Shown piece by piece: positions 12,133 through 23,700 of a stretch of 64,000 nt of DNA. The position numbers were made by a program, and so were the translations under genes. The stretch is taken from NCBI RefSeq assembly GCF_024713975.1, contig NC_091108.1:5757001-5821000 (forward strand), given 5' to 3'. Below the pieces are notes generated by a model that saw only the letters and a program-made list of their open reading frames with translations, did no database searches and was not told the DNA's origin. The stretch comes from Paralichthys olivaceus. Lineage: Eukaryota; Chordata; Actinopteri; Pleuronectiformes; Paralichthyidae. How positions within the stretch are numbered: the first letter of the stretch is position 1; every line of letters starts with the position of its first letter.

Positions 12133-15100
12133 ATGGACGTACCCTGGTCGTTGTTTCTCCTCCTGTGCGGCCTCCACATGACCTGTAAGTACTGTTTGCT
12201 TTGCTCTACTCTGCTGCTGCTGCTGTGACTTTATCCAGGCATCTACTCACTCACTGGATTAACACCATGTCTGCTCAAATGTACTTGCTAATCCCTTGTT
12301 ATGTGATTAAACATGGGGAGAGGATGTGGTGCTGGAGTATATGAGTGTTAGGTTCACATGTGACTACTGCAACAGTGAGGTCAAATTACTACAACTGCAT
12401 ACTTTATATCACAAAACACTTCAGTATTATTTCTTAACTCTTATTTTCATTATGGATACATGAATAAAACACTTATTTTCAACATAACCGTGCCAGGATC
12501 TCTTATTCATTTTTCCTACTGAGTAATTGTAACACATATTCAAACAATCAATGTTTTCCATTCACAAATAACCCTGAAGAAAACAAATCCTGCACAGTTG
12601 CCTTTTGTTTAATTTTATTTTAATATCGATTGCATGCTCACGACTTTACTTCCTCAAACCTAACTGATAACATGTTACGTCAACGATGGTGCTGATGTGT
12701 GTTTACGGTGTGTTTTCCAGTGACTGGGGTGTTTGGCAAACACATCGACCACACAAACCTGTTCACACAGAGAATGTGCTGCAAGAGACAAAGCCACTTT
12801 GTGTACCTAGGACAAGGTAACTCTCCACAATCCTTCAGCGAATACTGATTCATCTTTATGCTTTCTTTGGTGCTTTTTATAGAAATCCAAAAATTACTTC
12901 TCGTATTTCATTTTTGGATCGTTCAATAGCAAATCACACATGTCTATGCATCTATCTATGCATCTATCTATGCATCTATCTATCTATCTGTCTATCTATC
13001 TATCTAACTCTCTGATCATTATTCTCTCTCTCGTCAGACATCTCTGGGAGTCCTGTCAGTGTGGACGTGGGGATGTGCAGGTCTCACTGTGGAGGAACCT
13101 CATCCAGAGCCTCCTCACATGAGTCCGGGCAGCAGGATTATTCTAAATATTCCTCCATGCTGGAATTCCTCAGGAGCAAAAAAGTAAGTGGCGTTTCCCA
13201 TCCTCGCCACCAGGGGGCGTCACTGTGACTTGTGTGGTTATCTGATAAGGAGGAGTTGACTTTAAGGGAGTCAATGTGAAAACATGAAAACTTTTCTATT
13301 CGGCTCATATTTGACTATAAACTACTAAAAAAATAAACTTAAGTAAAAGTAAAAAATATATAAACGCATGATCAATAAATGGATTTGGGGCATTTTGGTG
13401 TAAATATCACACATGGGAAGTTGAGCCATTAATACTCAGACATGTTGTGACATGTGTGACTCGAACAATTAAAACAACTTTCCAATCACCTCCCTAAAGC
13501 TGAGGACCCGAGGAGCCGGAGCTGCTGAGAGCCCAGAGCCGCAGAACCAGAGGCCTTCCTGCGGGGCCGACCAGCTGTGTGAGCCCACCGGGATGCGTGT
13601 GGAGCGGCTGCTGCTGCTGGAGGGGCCCCGCGAGGTGGAGGTGATCGAGGAGTGTCACTGCGAGATCAAGCTGAGTCAGTGCATCCGAGTCCCGGCGCTG
13701 AGGACGTACTTCTCCGAGACTCCGTACGAGACCGTCATCGACGTGGGAGGATGCTCCAGCTCCAAGGGCTCCCCAGGTGTGTGTGTGTGTGTGTGTGTGT
13801 GTGCAACAAACACAACAGTGAGTGATGTAACAAACAGCAGGTCATCACGTGCAAAATTATTCAGTTAGAAATCAGAATTTAAGTCACGTAAAGTTTTTTA
13901 CACATTCACTTGTTTTTTAAATTCCTGAGTCAAGTATTTTGATCATTGCACATCATAATATCTGGTTCAGATTGATTATGTTCGTGCTTTGAGTTAAGAT
14001 TTAAAAAGCATAGTGTACCTGAGGTTTAGTTCTATAAACTACAACTTAGGTCCAAAGTTCAAGCCATTAAACTTATGTGGTGGCTGATGTGGGATTTATT
14101 GCTGTTCACTATACTGATACAGTTCAAGCTCAAGGTCTTGAGGTCTAAGGATTTGGTTTCATTATAATCAAACAAAGATCACAATCTAATTGAAAATACA
14201 GAGTTTCACACCAGTGTTCAGATATCACTGATGTAAACTAACATTTAACTGCATCAGAAAAATACACGTAATGAAACTCCTGTCGAATACATTGAAAGGC
14301 CCATCGCAGAGCTGCCTAGGATTTATCTGTTTGTTTGGATTTGGATCTCAGATTATAACTGAGCTTTTCTTCCTCCATATAAATCTAATACTTCCTTTAA
14401 CAATCATTCACAGAGGGATTCTCCTGTGTCCCCACCAAGTTTGACTCAGCTCTGGTGGACACCCCCAACAAAGTGGATCTGATCCAGACTGTGGTGGCCT
14501 GTGAGCTGAAGGAAAGCTGCTACAGGGTCCCATACGTGGAGTATTACTATGAAATAGTCCATCATGCAGATGGGGTCAAAGAAGAGAGGCTAAAAGTAAG
14601 AACACAAACTTTTCTTTCTATTTTCATCCACAATTTACACCAGAGCTCATTTCTTCTTGGATTAGCTCGGCATACTTAACACCAGCAGAGCGTTTCATTT
14701 CTGATGCCGCTTTCACACTCTTTTGTCACCAAGCTGAGAGGAAACGGGGAAGGAGTTTGGTGCCAGACAGTAATGAAGTATCTTCATTCATCACACACGT
14801 GTGGGAGGCGGCACTTAATCAGGCTAATCTGCTGGCCAGTGGCTGGCACCGCACGTCCTGGTGTGAAGGACTTCAGGATGTGTCGCATGCTTATTCATGC
14901 GCAACCTGCAGCAATACACATTATAGACTGGCAGGTTTCATTTTGAATAGAGACAGAGGCATTTCTTCCAACTCACTAACTTCCAATGAACACGGAGAAG
15001 AGAAAATAGGTTTCAGAGGCTAAAACTCCTCCAACACTTGTGTCAAAACTAATTTATTGTGAAACAAGCACTTTTGACCTCAACAGGATCTAAAAAACAT

Positions 15101-15622
15101 TATAAATTGGATGTTTGTTCCGATCATATTGCAAATAATACAAGCTCTACATTCTGTGCAGTAAAACCTTTTCTGGGAAACAAGGATTTAGATCCAGTAC
15201 TTTATATCCCATTCAACAAACTCTTTAAGGAATTGACTACAAACATTCTGAAAGACACAGAAATCAGGCCTTATTTGTGATTTCAACATCAGACATTTTC
15301 TAAATGAAGGAGTTGATAGGGAGAATTTTAAACTGCCTTCCTCCTCTCCCTGCTGTTGGTCATCTGCTGTGTTCCAGCACCAGAGGTGCGAGCAGAGTGC
15401 AAACACAAATGGCCCCTGCAGGTGTCGAATCAAAGCAGTTAACATGATAAACAGCAGCTGGGCCCCGGCTCAACTGGGTCAATATTTGTGACCAGCTGTG
15501 AGCTCATTGCCCTCTCTCTGTGTTGCTAATTTTCCACAGGAAATAGATGTGGGCAGATGTTTGGGAGGCTGCACTACAGGAAACCGATGCCTTCTCAGGT
15601 AAGTATGAATGCAGCTGCTGCA

Positions 15623-15666
<44 letters not shown>

Positions 15667-15674
15667 CACACACA

Positions 15675-15712
<38 letters not shown>

Positions 15713-16217
15713 CTGCCACTCCCATAACAATTGCCTGTGAGCTCTGACACCTCCTGAGCTCTGCATGTTGGCCTTTCTGGTTGATTCCTACAATCCGATT
15801 TTTCTTTTAAACTTTCAGCATTAACGATTGTGGCAGACCTCTTACATCATCGCTGCCAGTTTATAATAAGCACAATAACAACAATTTGTGCGCGCGTGCT
15901 TGTTACATTCTAGGAATAACACCGGCTATTACAAACTGCAGTTTAATTGTTTATTTGAAATTTCTGAGCGAAAGAAACTATGTTATGGGAAACACAGCAC
16001 ATTCATAGGTTGTTTAATGCTGTGAGAGTGATTTTAATCTTTTTATTTTTCTATTTTCTTCCTCAGAAGTCCGTCTGATCCTGGGAACTGCCACTTATGG
16101 GCTGAAGGACAGTCCAGCTCCTGCGTCCCTCAAAGCTATGAGAGCCACAGCTTCCTCAACCATCATGGAGTGTTACGCACAGTCCTCTCCATCACTTCCT
16201 GCCTTTGCCAAAACTGA
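12133..16217 (+). CDS. pnhd: Pinhead, secreted cysteine-rich developmental signal
   Basis: Secreted protein linked in chordates to dorsoventral patterning, encoded next to Admp. Exons 12133-12184, 12721-12816, 13038-13183, 13500-13776, 14414-14595, 15540-15598 and 16067-16217 join in phase to 320 aa. ATG 12133 has a good context (GCC before ATGG) and starts a signal peptide (W-S-L-F-L-L-L-C-G-L). About 20 cysteines follow. Two homologous modules are visible: C-H-C-E-I-K-L-S-Q-C-I-R-V-P (exon 4) and C-E-L-K-E-S-C-Y-R-V-P (exon 5). D-V-G-x-C occurs three times (exons 3, 4, 6). The end, T-S-C-L-C-Q-N, resembles the close of a cystine-knot domain. The exon 4 donor is the first GT of a (GT)n microsatellite. 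I identify it from the secreted cysteine-rich character plus its place 1.8 kb upstream of admp in the same orientation; I could not align it to a reference pinhead. Alternative: an unrelated CTCK-like secreted protein. Confidence 0.75.
12942..13012. repeat. TCTA/TGCA microsatellite in pinhead intron 2
   Basis: Repeats of TCTA with interspersed TGCA and TCTG, ending about 25 bases before the acceptor of pinhead exon 3. It supplies most of the pyrimidine-rich stretch before that acceptor. Confidence 0.85.
13777..13802. repeat. (GT)n microsatellite at the pinhead exon 4 donor
   Basis: About 13 GT units begin exactly at the splice donor after CCCCAG. Every unit after the first is a potential, weaker donor. 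Confidence 0.9.
15624..15710. repeat. (CA)n microsatellite in pinhead intron 6
   Basis: Long CA run interrupted once by TATATA, starting about 25 bases after the exon 6 donor. Likely length-polymorphic. Confidence 0.95.
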
Positions 16218-16376
16218 ACACTGCGCCTCCTAGTGGGAAAAACAAGTTCCAAGACCTGCAGGGGCCTCCCAAAGCTTGACTCACAGGGACTTAACCCTAT
16301 ACTGTGACATTCATTCTTTTTTACTCTAAAGTATTATTGTATTATATGTAATATATGTAAAAATGATAATTTTGTA

Positions 16377-16382
16377 AATAAA
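16377..16382 (+). terminator. Poly(A) signal of pinhead
   Basis: AATAAA 160 bases after the pinhead stop, followed by AT-rich DNA. It leaves about 1.5 kb to the admp TATA box. Confidence 0.6.
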
Positions 16383-16399
16383 TTTAATACCACAACAAC

Positions 16400-17900
16400 A
16401 TATAAATTGTCATTTTACCACAGTGGAAAACATTTTATCCAAACTGCAAATAAATCACATCACATGTTGGATATCACATTACCAAGCAAAATAAATAGTG
16501 AGATGGCCCACCTTTGATTTTATACACAAGATGACTATAAAACACATGTATTGCTTGTATAAGTGCAGTAAAAAAGTAAATTTACTGTGAAATGAAATAC
16601 TGGAAGCACCGAGTCCGAGACTTCTGAGACAAAAATCTATGAAATCTGAAATAAATTTGAATAAGAATTGGGATCAAATGGTCAGAATTAAGCTTTGAAG
16701 AGGAGCTTCAGATGAGCACATGAAAGATAAACCAACTTTTCAAACGTGTCTTTGGAAAAACCCACGTGCACGCAGTTAATGGCTCCTTATTCTGATATCA
16801 AAGTGTGAAACAACACTTTTCTGTGACTGCCACAGTCTGTTTCGTCTGAAGTCACGTTTTATGGCTTGTTTGTAAGGTGCCGCGTTGGAAAAGAAAACTT
16901 TGATCTCCTAAATGTTTATTACAGTGCGGGGGGGGACTTTTTTTCTCGGTCTCAATTTGTCTTTTGCTCGTGCGTAATTGTGCGTAAAGATCAAAGGGAC
17001 CAAATGGCACAGGGAGCCTTTTCTGAACCGAACTAGAAATAACTGGATAAAGAAAACAAGTCCAAAGAGTAGCTTTCAAAAATGTACTTTTTTTTAGAAT
17101 CAGTGTTAACATATTCAAACATCTAACATGGATTATATAGCATATATATTTCTGTATCTAAATTGGTGATGGATAAATGCTCTACTAAATCGATATCTCC
17201 ACTATCTCTGTAAATATTTGTGGGATTTTACACAGTGAGGTTTATTCAGAATGAACATGATCAAATTGCTGTAAATAATATAAAGAAATGTGTCTGTTAT
17301 TGGGAGAAAGGGAACATGGGTGAAGCGATTTTACGCACCACGCCAGTTTATGCCATGAAAGAGGCCTCTCCATGTGGATTTCTTTAAAAAAAAGAAAAAC
17401 CAACTAAAAAGTTGTGGTGATTATCCAGCTGTAACTGAATAAGCAGTTATGTAAATCTTACGACGTGTAGCCAGTGACACCAGCCTCTTTGTCGAAGTAA
17501 TTGGTTTCAACCTAAAACACTGTGCCCATTATTCTAAATTAATGGATTCATTTAGGCGCAGTTAACCTCCCATGGTGCGTGCACTTCCTCACGAGATCAG
17601 CTCTAAGTTTAGTCTCTTTCTATTATTTACAGTCTAAAGTTATATATGAGAGAAACATACATATTAGAGAACGACACACTCACTGGTCACTAAGTATGGA
17701 GCAGTGCCAAAGGCTGGATTTAGTTTATTTGAGCCTTTATTGCCAGACGTGGAGACAATGGGCTTGAATAAAATCTACGGTGGGGTTCACACCTTGTTAA
17801 CGCTGCAATTAGTCTCCCTTTACATTCGCTGATTGGTGATTTACATTTGCGACCAAATAGCATCTTTACTGCTGTTTACCGAGGCTCTGGGGGCACTGGA
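16400..17900. other. pinhead-admp intergenic spacer
   Basis: About 1.5 kb with no gene. It must hold the proximal control DNA of admp, and any cis interaction between the two neighbours would act here. Homeodomain-type cores (AATTAATGG near 17537, GCAATTAG near 17804) are present but are common by chance in AT-rich DNA. Confidence 0.5.
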
Positions 17901-17920
17901 GAGCGAACGGGGGCATTTGA

Positions 17921-17927
17921 TATAAAA
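17921..17927 (+). promoter_or_regulatory. TATA box of admp
   Basis: TATAAAA about 100 bases before the admp ATG. This predicts a transcription start near 17950 and a 5'UTR of about 75 bases. Confidence 0.65.
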
Positions 17928-17978
17928 AGTGGAGCCTCCAGGATCCCGCAGTCACTCCAACTCCAAGTTGCTGGCTGG

Positions 17979-18251
17979 ATGTTCCAGGACACCGGTGCGC
18001 CACCGACCGACTCACGCCTTAGAGATGCTCATGTTCGCGCTCAGCTTCGCCGCCCTGGTGTGCACGGTGGCTGCACGGCCTTCACTCAACTACCTGGAGA
18101 ATCACTTCACCGCCGAGAACGAGTCCGAGGAGGTTCGTTCAGCTGCCATCAAGAGGCTCCTGGAGGTTTTTGGGATGGAGGACCCTCCTGCTATCCATGG
18201 ACACAAGCAGGCACCTCAGTACATGCTCGACCTGTACAACACAGTGGCTGA
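17979..18251 (+). other. Upstream ORF overlapping the admp start
   Basis: An ATG at 17979, after the predicted transcription start, opens a 90-codon frame that runs past the admp ATG and ends at 18251. Its context (TGG before ATG, T after) is weak, while the admp ATG has a G at -3, so leaky scanning is plausible. The peptide has no recognisable motif. Confidence 0.4.
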
Positions 18252-19968
18252 TGTGGACGGTGTCACCAAGGACCCATATCTTCTGGAGGGGAATACTGTG
18301 CGCAGCTTCTTTGACAAACGTAAGATCCAACCTGCGTTTTCAACTGGCTGCTGCAGAAGATGAAGCATTGGAGGGTGTTTGGTTTCTAATCATATCATTT
18401 TCCTTGCAGTGCGAAGTGAACAGGTGGAGTTCAGGTTCAATTTGTCCACGGTTTCGAGGACTGAGAAGATTCTAACTGCAGAGCTGCATCTTTTCAAGCT
18501 GCGACCTCAGGCAACGCTCACATTCAACAGACACCACTTCTGCCAAGTATGAGACATGAAGAAATCCCTAAAGATAAAGTGCAAACAGTGGTGCTTCTCT
18601 CTCCTGGATGTGTCTAATGTTTGGCTCCCTTCATTCTGTTTCCTCCAGGTCAGTGTTTATCAGCTGCTTGACACCAGCAAAACCAACAACACACAGGGGA
18701 GGAAGCTGCTGTCTTCTCGGCTCGTCCCTGTCCACTCCACTGGTTGGGAGGTTTTCACCATCACACAAGCTGTAAGTAGCCTCTTCTATGGAAGTTCCTC
18801 TGCAAACACGGAGGAAAATGTTGCATTTCAACTGACCACCGTGATCTTCCTCCTGAAGGTTCGCTCCTGGACGGTGGATGAAGGCAGCAACCTGGGCCTC
18901 CATGTGGTGGTTCAGACCCTGGGAGGAAGCCAGATGGACATGAAACTGATCCGCTTCGCTTCAGGGCGCAACCACCACCAGAGCAAACAGCCCATGTTGG
19001 TTGTCTTCACTGATGACGGACGCAGGTCCACTACTCTTGAGAATGCAGGTGAGTTTCTTTGGTCAGATTACGTCTAGTGTTGGTAAAAAAAAAATATACA
19101 GCTCAGGCATTTTTGTGGGCTTACTGCTGATGAGCAGGGGTGTAGAGAGGAATTTTGAAGCCCAGATGGAGCTCTGGCCCCCACAGCCCTCATTCTTATC
19201 CAATCACATCGACTTGATTTATGGTAATTTCAACAACTCAGTTTTCTACAGAGTGACCTCACCTTCTCTTAAAGTTTAGACACAATGGAATGTATCTTAT
19301 TCCTAATATATATATATTTAAATATATTATTTTAGCTTTTAATTATTTAACCAAAAAGCCAGCGAGCATTTTGTAATTGTTGTGTAATTCATAACAAGTA
19401 AGCATTTTAATTATAAGTGCTATTGTGTTCAGATTAGTTTCGTTATGTTTCAATTTAAACTTACTCTTCATAACTCAACTTTGCACTTTACACAGAACCT
19501 TAGCATGATGTCTAATGTAAAGTTTTTCGTTCCTCCACAGATTCAAATGATACCCCAGTCACCCCCAGCCTGCCCCACGCCCCCATCGTGTCAGGCCCGC
19601 CCTCCCGCAGCGCTCGCTCCCTGGACTACAGCGAGGAGGAGGGCGTGACCACTTCCTGCCAACGCCAACCACTCTATGTGGACTTCGAGGAGATCGGCTG
19701 GTCGGGCTGGATCGTCTCTCCCAGGGGTTACAACGCGTACCACTGCAAAGGGTCTTGCCCGTTCCCCCTGGGTCAGAACATGAGGCCAACCAACCACGCC
19801 ACCGTTCAGTCCATCATCAACGCCCTGAAGCTGATGAAGGGCATCGAGCCGCCGTGCTGTGTGCCAGACAAGCTCTTCTCCATCAACCTGCTCTACTTCG
19901 ACGATGACGAGAACGTGGTGCTGAAACAGTACAACGACATGGTGGCGGGAAGCTGTGGCTGTCACTGA
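18025..19968 (+). CDS. admp: Anti-dorsalizing morphogenetic protein (BMP-family ligand)
   Basis: Secreted TGF-beta/BMP-type ligand made in the dorsal organizer, where it limits dorsal fate. Exons 18025-18319, 18410-18546, 18649-18771, 18859-19048 and 19541-19968 join in phase to 390 aa. Signal peptide M-L-M-F-A-L-S-F-A-A-L-V-C at the start; exons 1-4 and early exon 5 are the prodomain; R-S-A-R before S-L-D is the furin site. The mature domain has V-D-F-E-E-I-G-W-S-G-W-I, C-K-G-S-C-P-F-P-L, N-H-A-T-V-Q-S-I, P-P-C-C-V-P and ends C-G-C-H, giving the seven-cysteine knot with the CC pair. G-Y-N-A-Y-H-C-K-G-S-C fits Admp better than BMP2/4/16, and the pinhead neighbour supports it. Introns are short (80-110 bases) except the last, about 490. 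Mammals have lost this gene. Confidence 0.9.
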
Positions 19969-20214
19969 CATCGACCGGTCAACGGCGGCACATGTGTTCT
20001 TAGAAAACACAATGTAAGTCTAGTTTGGGGACATTGAGACATCCTGCCCTTTAAAACTCAACTGATCCCAATGTGTGCTGTGTCCCACATGTGACATTGT
20101 AATATATGTAAATATCCATAAATTATAATATATGGCAGTGATGGAAGCGACATCCTGTGAAAGATGTAAATGTGTATATTTTATGGTTTCTGGTGTGAAT
20201 GATTTTACAGTCAG

Positions 20215-20220
20215 AATAAA
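20215..20220 (+). terminator. Poly(A) signal of admp
   Basis: AATAAA about 250 bases after the admp stop. Cleavage would fall near 20235, at or within the 3' end of the opposing transporter gene. Confidence 0.6.
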
Positions 20221-20247
20221 TGGTGTAAAGAAAGAATAATGTGTGAA

Positions 20248-20253
20248 TTTATT
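20248..20253 (-). terminator. Candidate poly(A) signal of the SLC1A gene
   Basis: AATAAA on the minus strand, 455 bases after the transporter stop. Transcripts would end near 20230, tail to tail with admp. Confidence 0.45.
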
Positions 20254-20707
20254 TGTCTTGAAATCGTACAAACCAAGCGACACAATTAATTCCTGAACAC
20301 CATGGTCCACTCTCTGCAGTTTGTATGACCACAAGAAATATTTAAACAAGAGACACATTAGCAATTTTCCCCGAAAGTTAAAGTTTTAATAAAGTTTTAG
20401 ACACGTATGTGATTCACAAAAAAATGTCCATTTCAAACTAAATCATTTATAAATATAAAAGCATAAGTTATGCTTTTGGAAAGGATCATTTTTAAAGCCT
20501 GACGATGGAGATTTTAGAAATGTATCTGTGCAACATTCATGTATGAAAATGTTCCTGAATATTTTCAGCAGTATTTTTAAGAAGAATGCAGCTAAATAAG
20601 AAGTAGTATATGATAGCAGTTAATGTTGCTATCGTTGCCATATTTCCCTGAACATTATTTGTGCATGAATAACATCAAGTGAGTTTAAATGTTGGTCAGT
20701 CTTAAGG

Positions 20708-23700
20708 TTACTCTGCCTCTTCCTCTACCAACCATTCCTCTGCGGGACTCTGCAACTCATGTCGGGAGAGATGTTGCACGACTCCCACACCGAAACAGTC
20801 GCCCAGCACATTGGTGGTTGTCCTCAAACGATCCCTGTCCACAGTCACACGGGAAGTTTAGAAACTCATTAGTGTGACTTTATGACACACAGAAGATCAG
20901 GAAGACTTATGGGTTTCAGTAAATGTGTAAACCCGAGAAATACTATGTAACTATATCTATAATATACATGATACAACACTGGCAGTGTAATTTTCAGACT
21001 GTATTTTTGTTGTGAGGTTGTCATGACACACACTTACAGCATCCAGTCAACTGTGACGATGTATGAAATGCCTTCAAGGGGCAGGCCAACTGATGACAGC
21101 ACCATCGCCATGGTTACCATGCCGCCCTGTGGGATACCTGAGCCTCCGATAGCTGCCACTGTCGCAGTTATACTGAAATTACATAAAAGAGAACAAATGA
21201 TAATGATAGAAAACACATGTGAAAATAACAATAAATAACAACATGGAAGAAAAAGGAAACATGGTTGAGTTAAAAACACAAATATAGAATGAGTTCATAT
21301 GAATTATTGATTATTGATCAAATGCTCTGGTTCAATGATGAGTTAATAACAAAATAATGTTAATAGATAAATCAATACCTCAACATTTAATCCAGTATTA
21401 TTACCCTTTTCTACAGTACGTATAAATGGCTATTCAATAAAGATTTAGAAAAATTACATGATAATTTCTGTTATTTAAAATTAAAATTTGATCATACCTG
21501 ACGATGATGATTTGACCCAGATTAAGTTCCACGTTGTAAACCTGGGCTATGAATATGGCAGCAACAGCCTCATAGAGGGCTGTTCCATCCATGGTCAAGA
21601 CGGCTCCTATAGGCACCATGAAGCGAGTCACCCGTTTGTCCATTCTGAGATTATTCTCCAGACAGTGGATACTGATGGGTAGAGTCACAGAACTGTGGGG
21701 GGGTACAATAAAACATGAATCGTGATCCCATCATTATTCAAAATGCAGCAGCGTCTTATGTTTGTTTCAATCCATTTTTATAGCATCAAATAACTAATAA
21801 AAACCAACTGGACAAATACAACATTGGACAAATTATGACCTATAATTCAACCAGCCACCAGGGGGCAGTCAAGACGATTCGGCTTAAGGAGGGTCCTCCA
21901 TCTTTATCTTTATATCTTTCTCTGGTAATAGCATGTAGCTTGTAATGAGCTGTTAATCCTGGAAGTTCCTCTCACCTGGATGAAGTCCCAAAGGCGGTGG
22001 TGAGAGCCTCGAGGAGACCAGCCATGAACTTGAAGGGATTTTTGCGAGCGAAAATTAAATAGATGAGCGGCAGGGTGAACAAGCTGTGGATAACCAGGCC
22101 AGTGGTGACAGTGAGAGTATACATGCCAACCTGAAGTCCTATAACACCAGTGTCCTTCAGCTTCAAAATCTGTCCTGCAACCAAGAAGAAGATTCCTACC
22201 GGGGAATACCTGCGGGAGAACAGAGGTGAGATGCAGAAAATGTGATGTAGTGTCAAGAAATTACTGTAGAGGGCGACTGTCGAGCAGTTTGATACCATAT
22301 CCTCATATTTTACTCACCAGATGAACACACCAATCAGATGCATGATGGCTTTACTGAGGCAGTCAAAAAAGTCCTTCAGAGGTTTCGCCTCATCCTCCAT
22401 TTTGGCCAGGACGAGGCCAAAGGCGATGCAGAAGACCACTAAGCCCAAAATATTGACCCCATTTATGGTGCCTGCCATCGGTATTGTGTTATCTAAAGTA
22501 AAATCAAGTAACGTTACTACACATCCTGATAATAACCACTTAGAACAACAGGTTCAAATTACAAAAGTGAATGGTTTTGTGGAACTTACTTTTTGCCGTC
22601 ATGTTGACATCAATAGTTGCCTTTTCAGAATAAATTGTTTTATACTAAATAAAAGACAAGAAAATCCTCATTGGTGATGATTGTTTAAAAAAAAGCAAGA
22701 GAGAGAAAAAACACCAGCATCAGTGCACAGCTCACCTTGCTGAAACAAGCCTCCACCAGATTTGGAGGAAACATATCTCTGCAAACCAAAGAAAGAGTGA
22801 AAATAGTGAATCATAGAATAACAAGGACTGGATATTCGACAAAGCTGTTTGATGCACACCTGATCAGATCCAGAAAGGCATCCAGCGTCTGCATGGTGTC
22901 CGATGTACCACCAGCGGACACTGAGGTGGGCATGGGTGATTTCCCTGGCTGGATGAGAACCACTAGGATGATGCCAGTGAACACAGCCAGGAAGGTGGAC
23001 GTGGAGTAATAACAAAAAGCATAGAGCCCCATTTTCCCAGAGGACGTCTTGTCCACCGACGACATGCCTGAAACGCAGAGACGTGTATGTCATGTAAAAT
23101 AACTGTGTAACTTCAGGTAGAATTATTACAATGTGATAATTCTTGCGTTGTTTATTTCGGTTTGGTGTTGTTGGTTTCATTGCATTGAGAATACTTCTTA
23201 TATTTAGAGACAGAGAAATGCTGAACTTTTGGTTTAATGTTGGGCTCTAACCTGTGATCAGACTGGAGATGATGAGAGGAAGCACCATCATCTGCAGCAT
23301 TCTCAGCAGCAGGTCTCCAGGAAACATGAAGTAGTAAATTTGCAGGTCGGTCATGTTAGCGGCACGTAGAGCAAAACCCAGGACGACACCTTAAAGAGGT
23401 TAAAATAAACATTGTTCAACTTTACATGCACTGTCAGTGGTTAAGAAAGCTATAAAGCTATAAAGCTATAAAACGACCACTTCAGTAATACAGTGATTAT
23501 GAACAAGTGATGATATCTGTTCATTATCAGCCTGGTCTAGATTACATGAAAATACAGTTCACTCTGTCTATTGACTCGTAATATTATAGGTTGTTATTTG
23601 TGAACATTAGACAATTCCTCACAAAATGATTCATTTTAAAGCAAAGGAAAAAATACTGTGCCATGAGGACTGATCCTGAATAAACAATTTACCTGCATCT

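Noticed and set aside
15479-15766. ORFs of 66-95 codons over the CA repeat
   Set aside because: They are only translations of the microsatellite (runs of Cys-Val or His-Thr) crossing pinhead exon 6.
17929-18024. admp start 32 codons earlier at 17929
   Set aside because: That codon is GTG and overlaps the TATA region; the ATG at 18025 begins a proper signal peptide.
19591-20010. A 139-codon minus-strand ORF over the admp mature domain
   Set aside because: Shadow of the GC-rich coding exon; no motif of its own.
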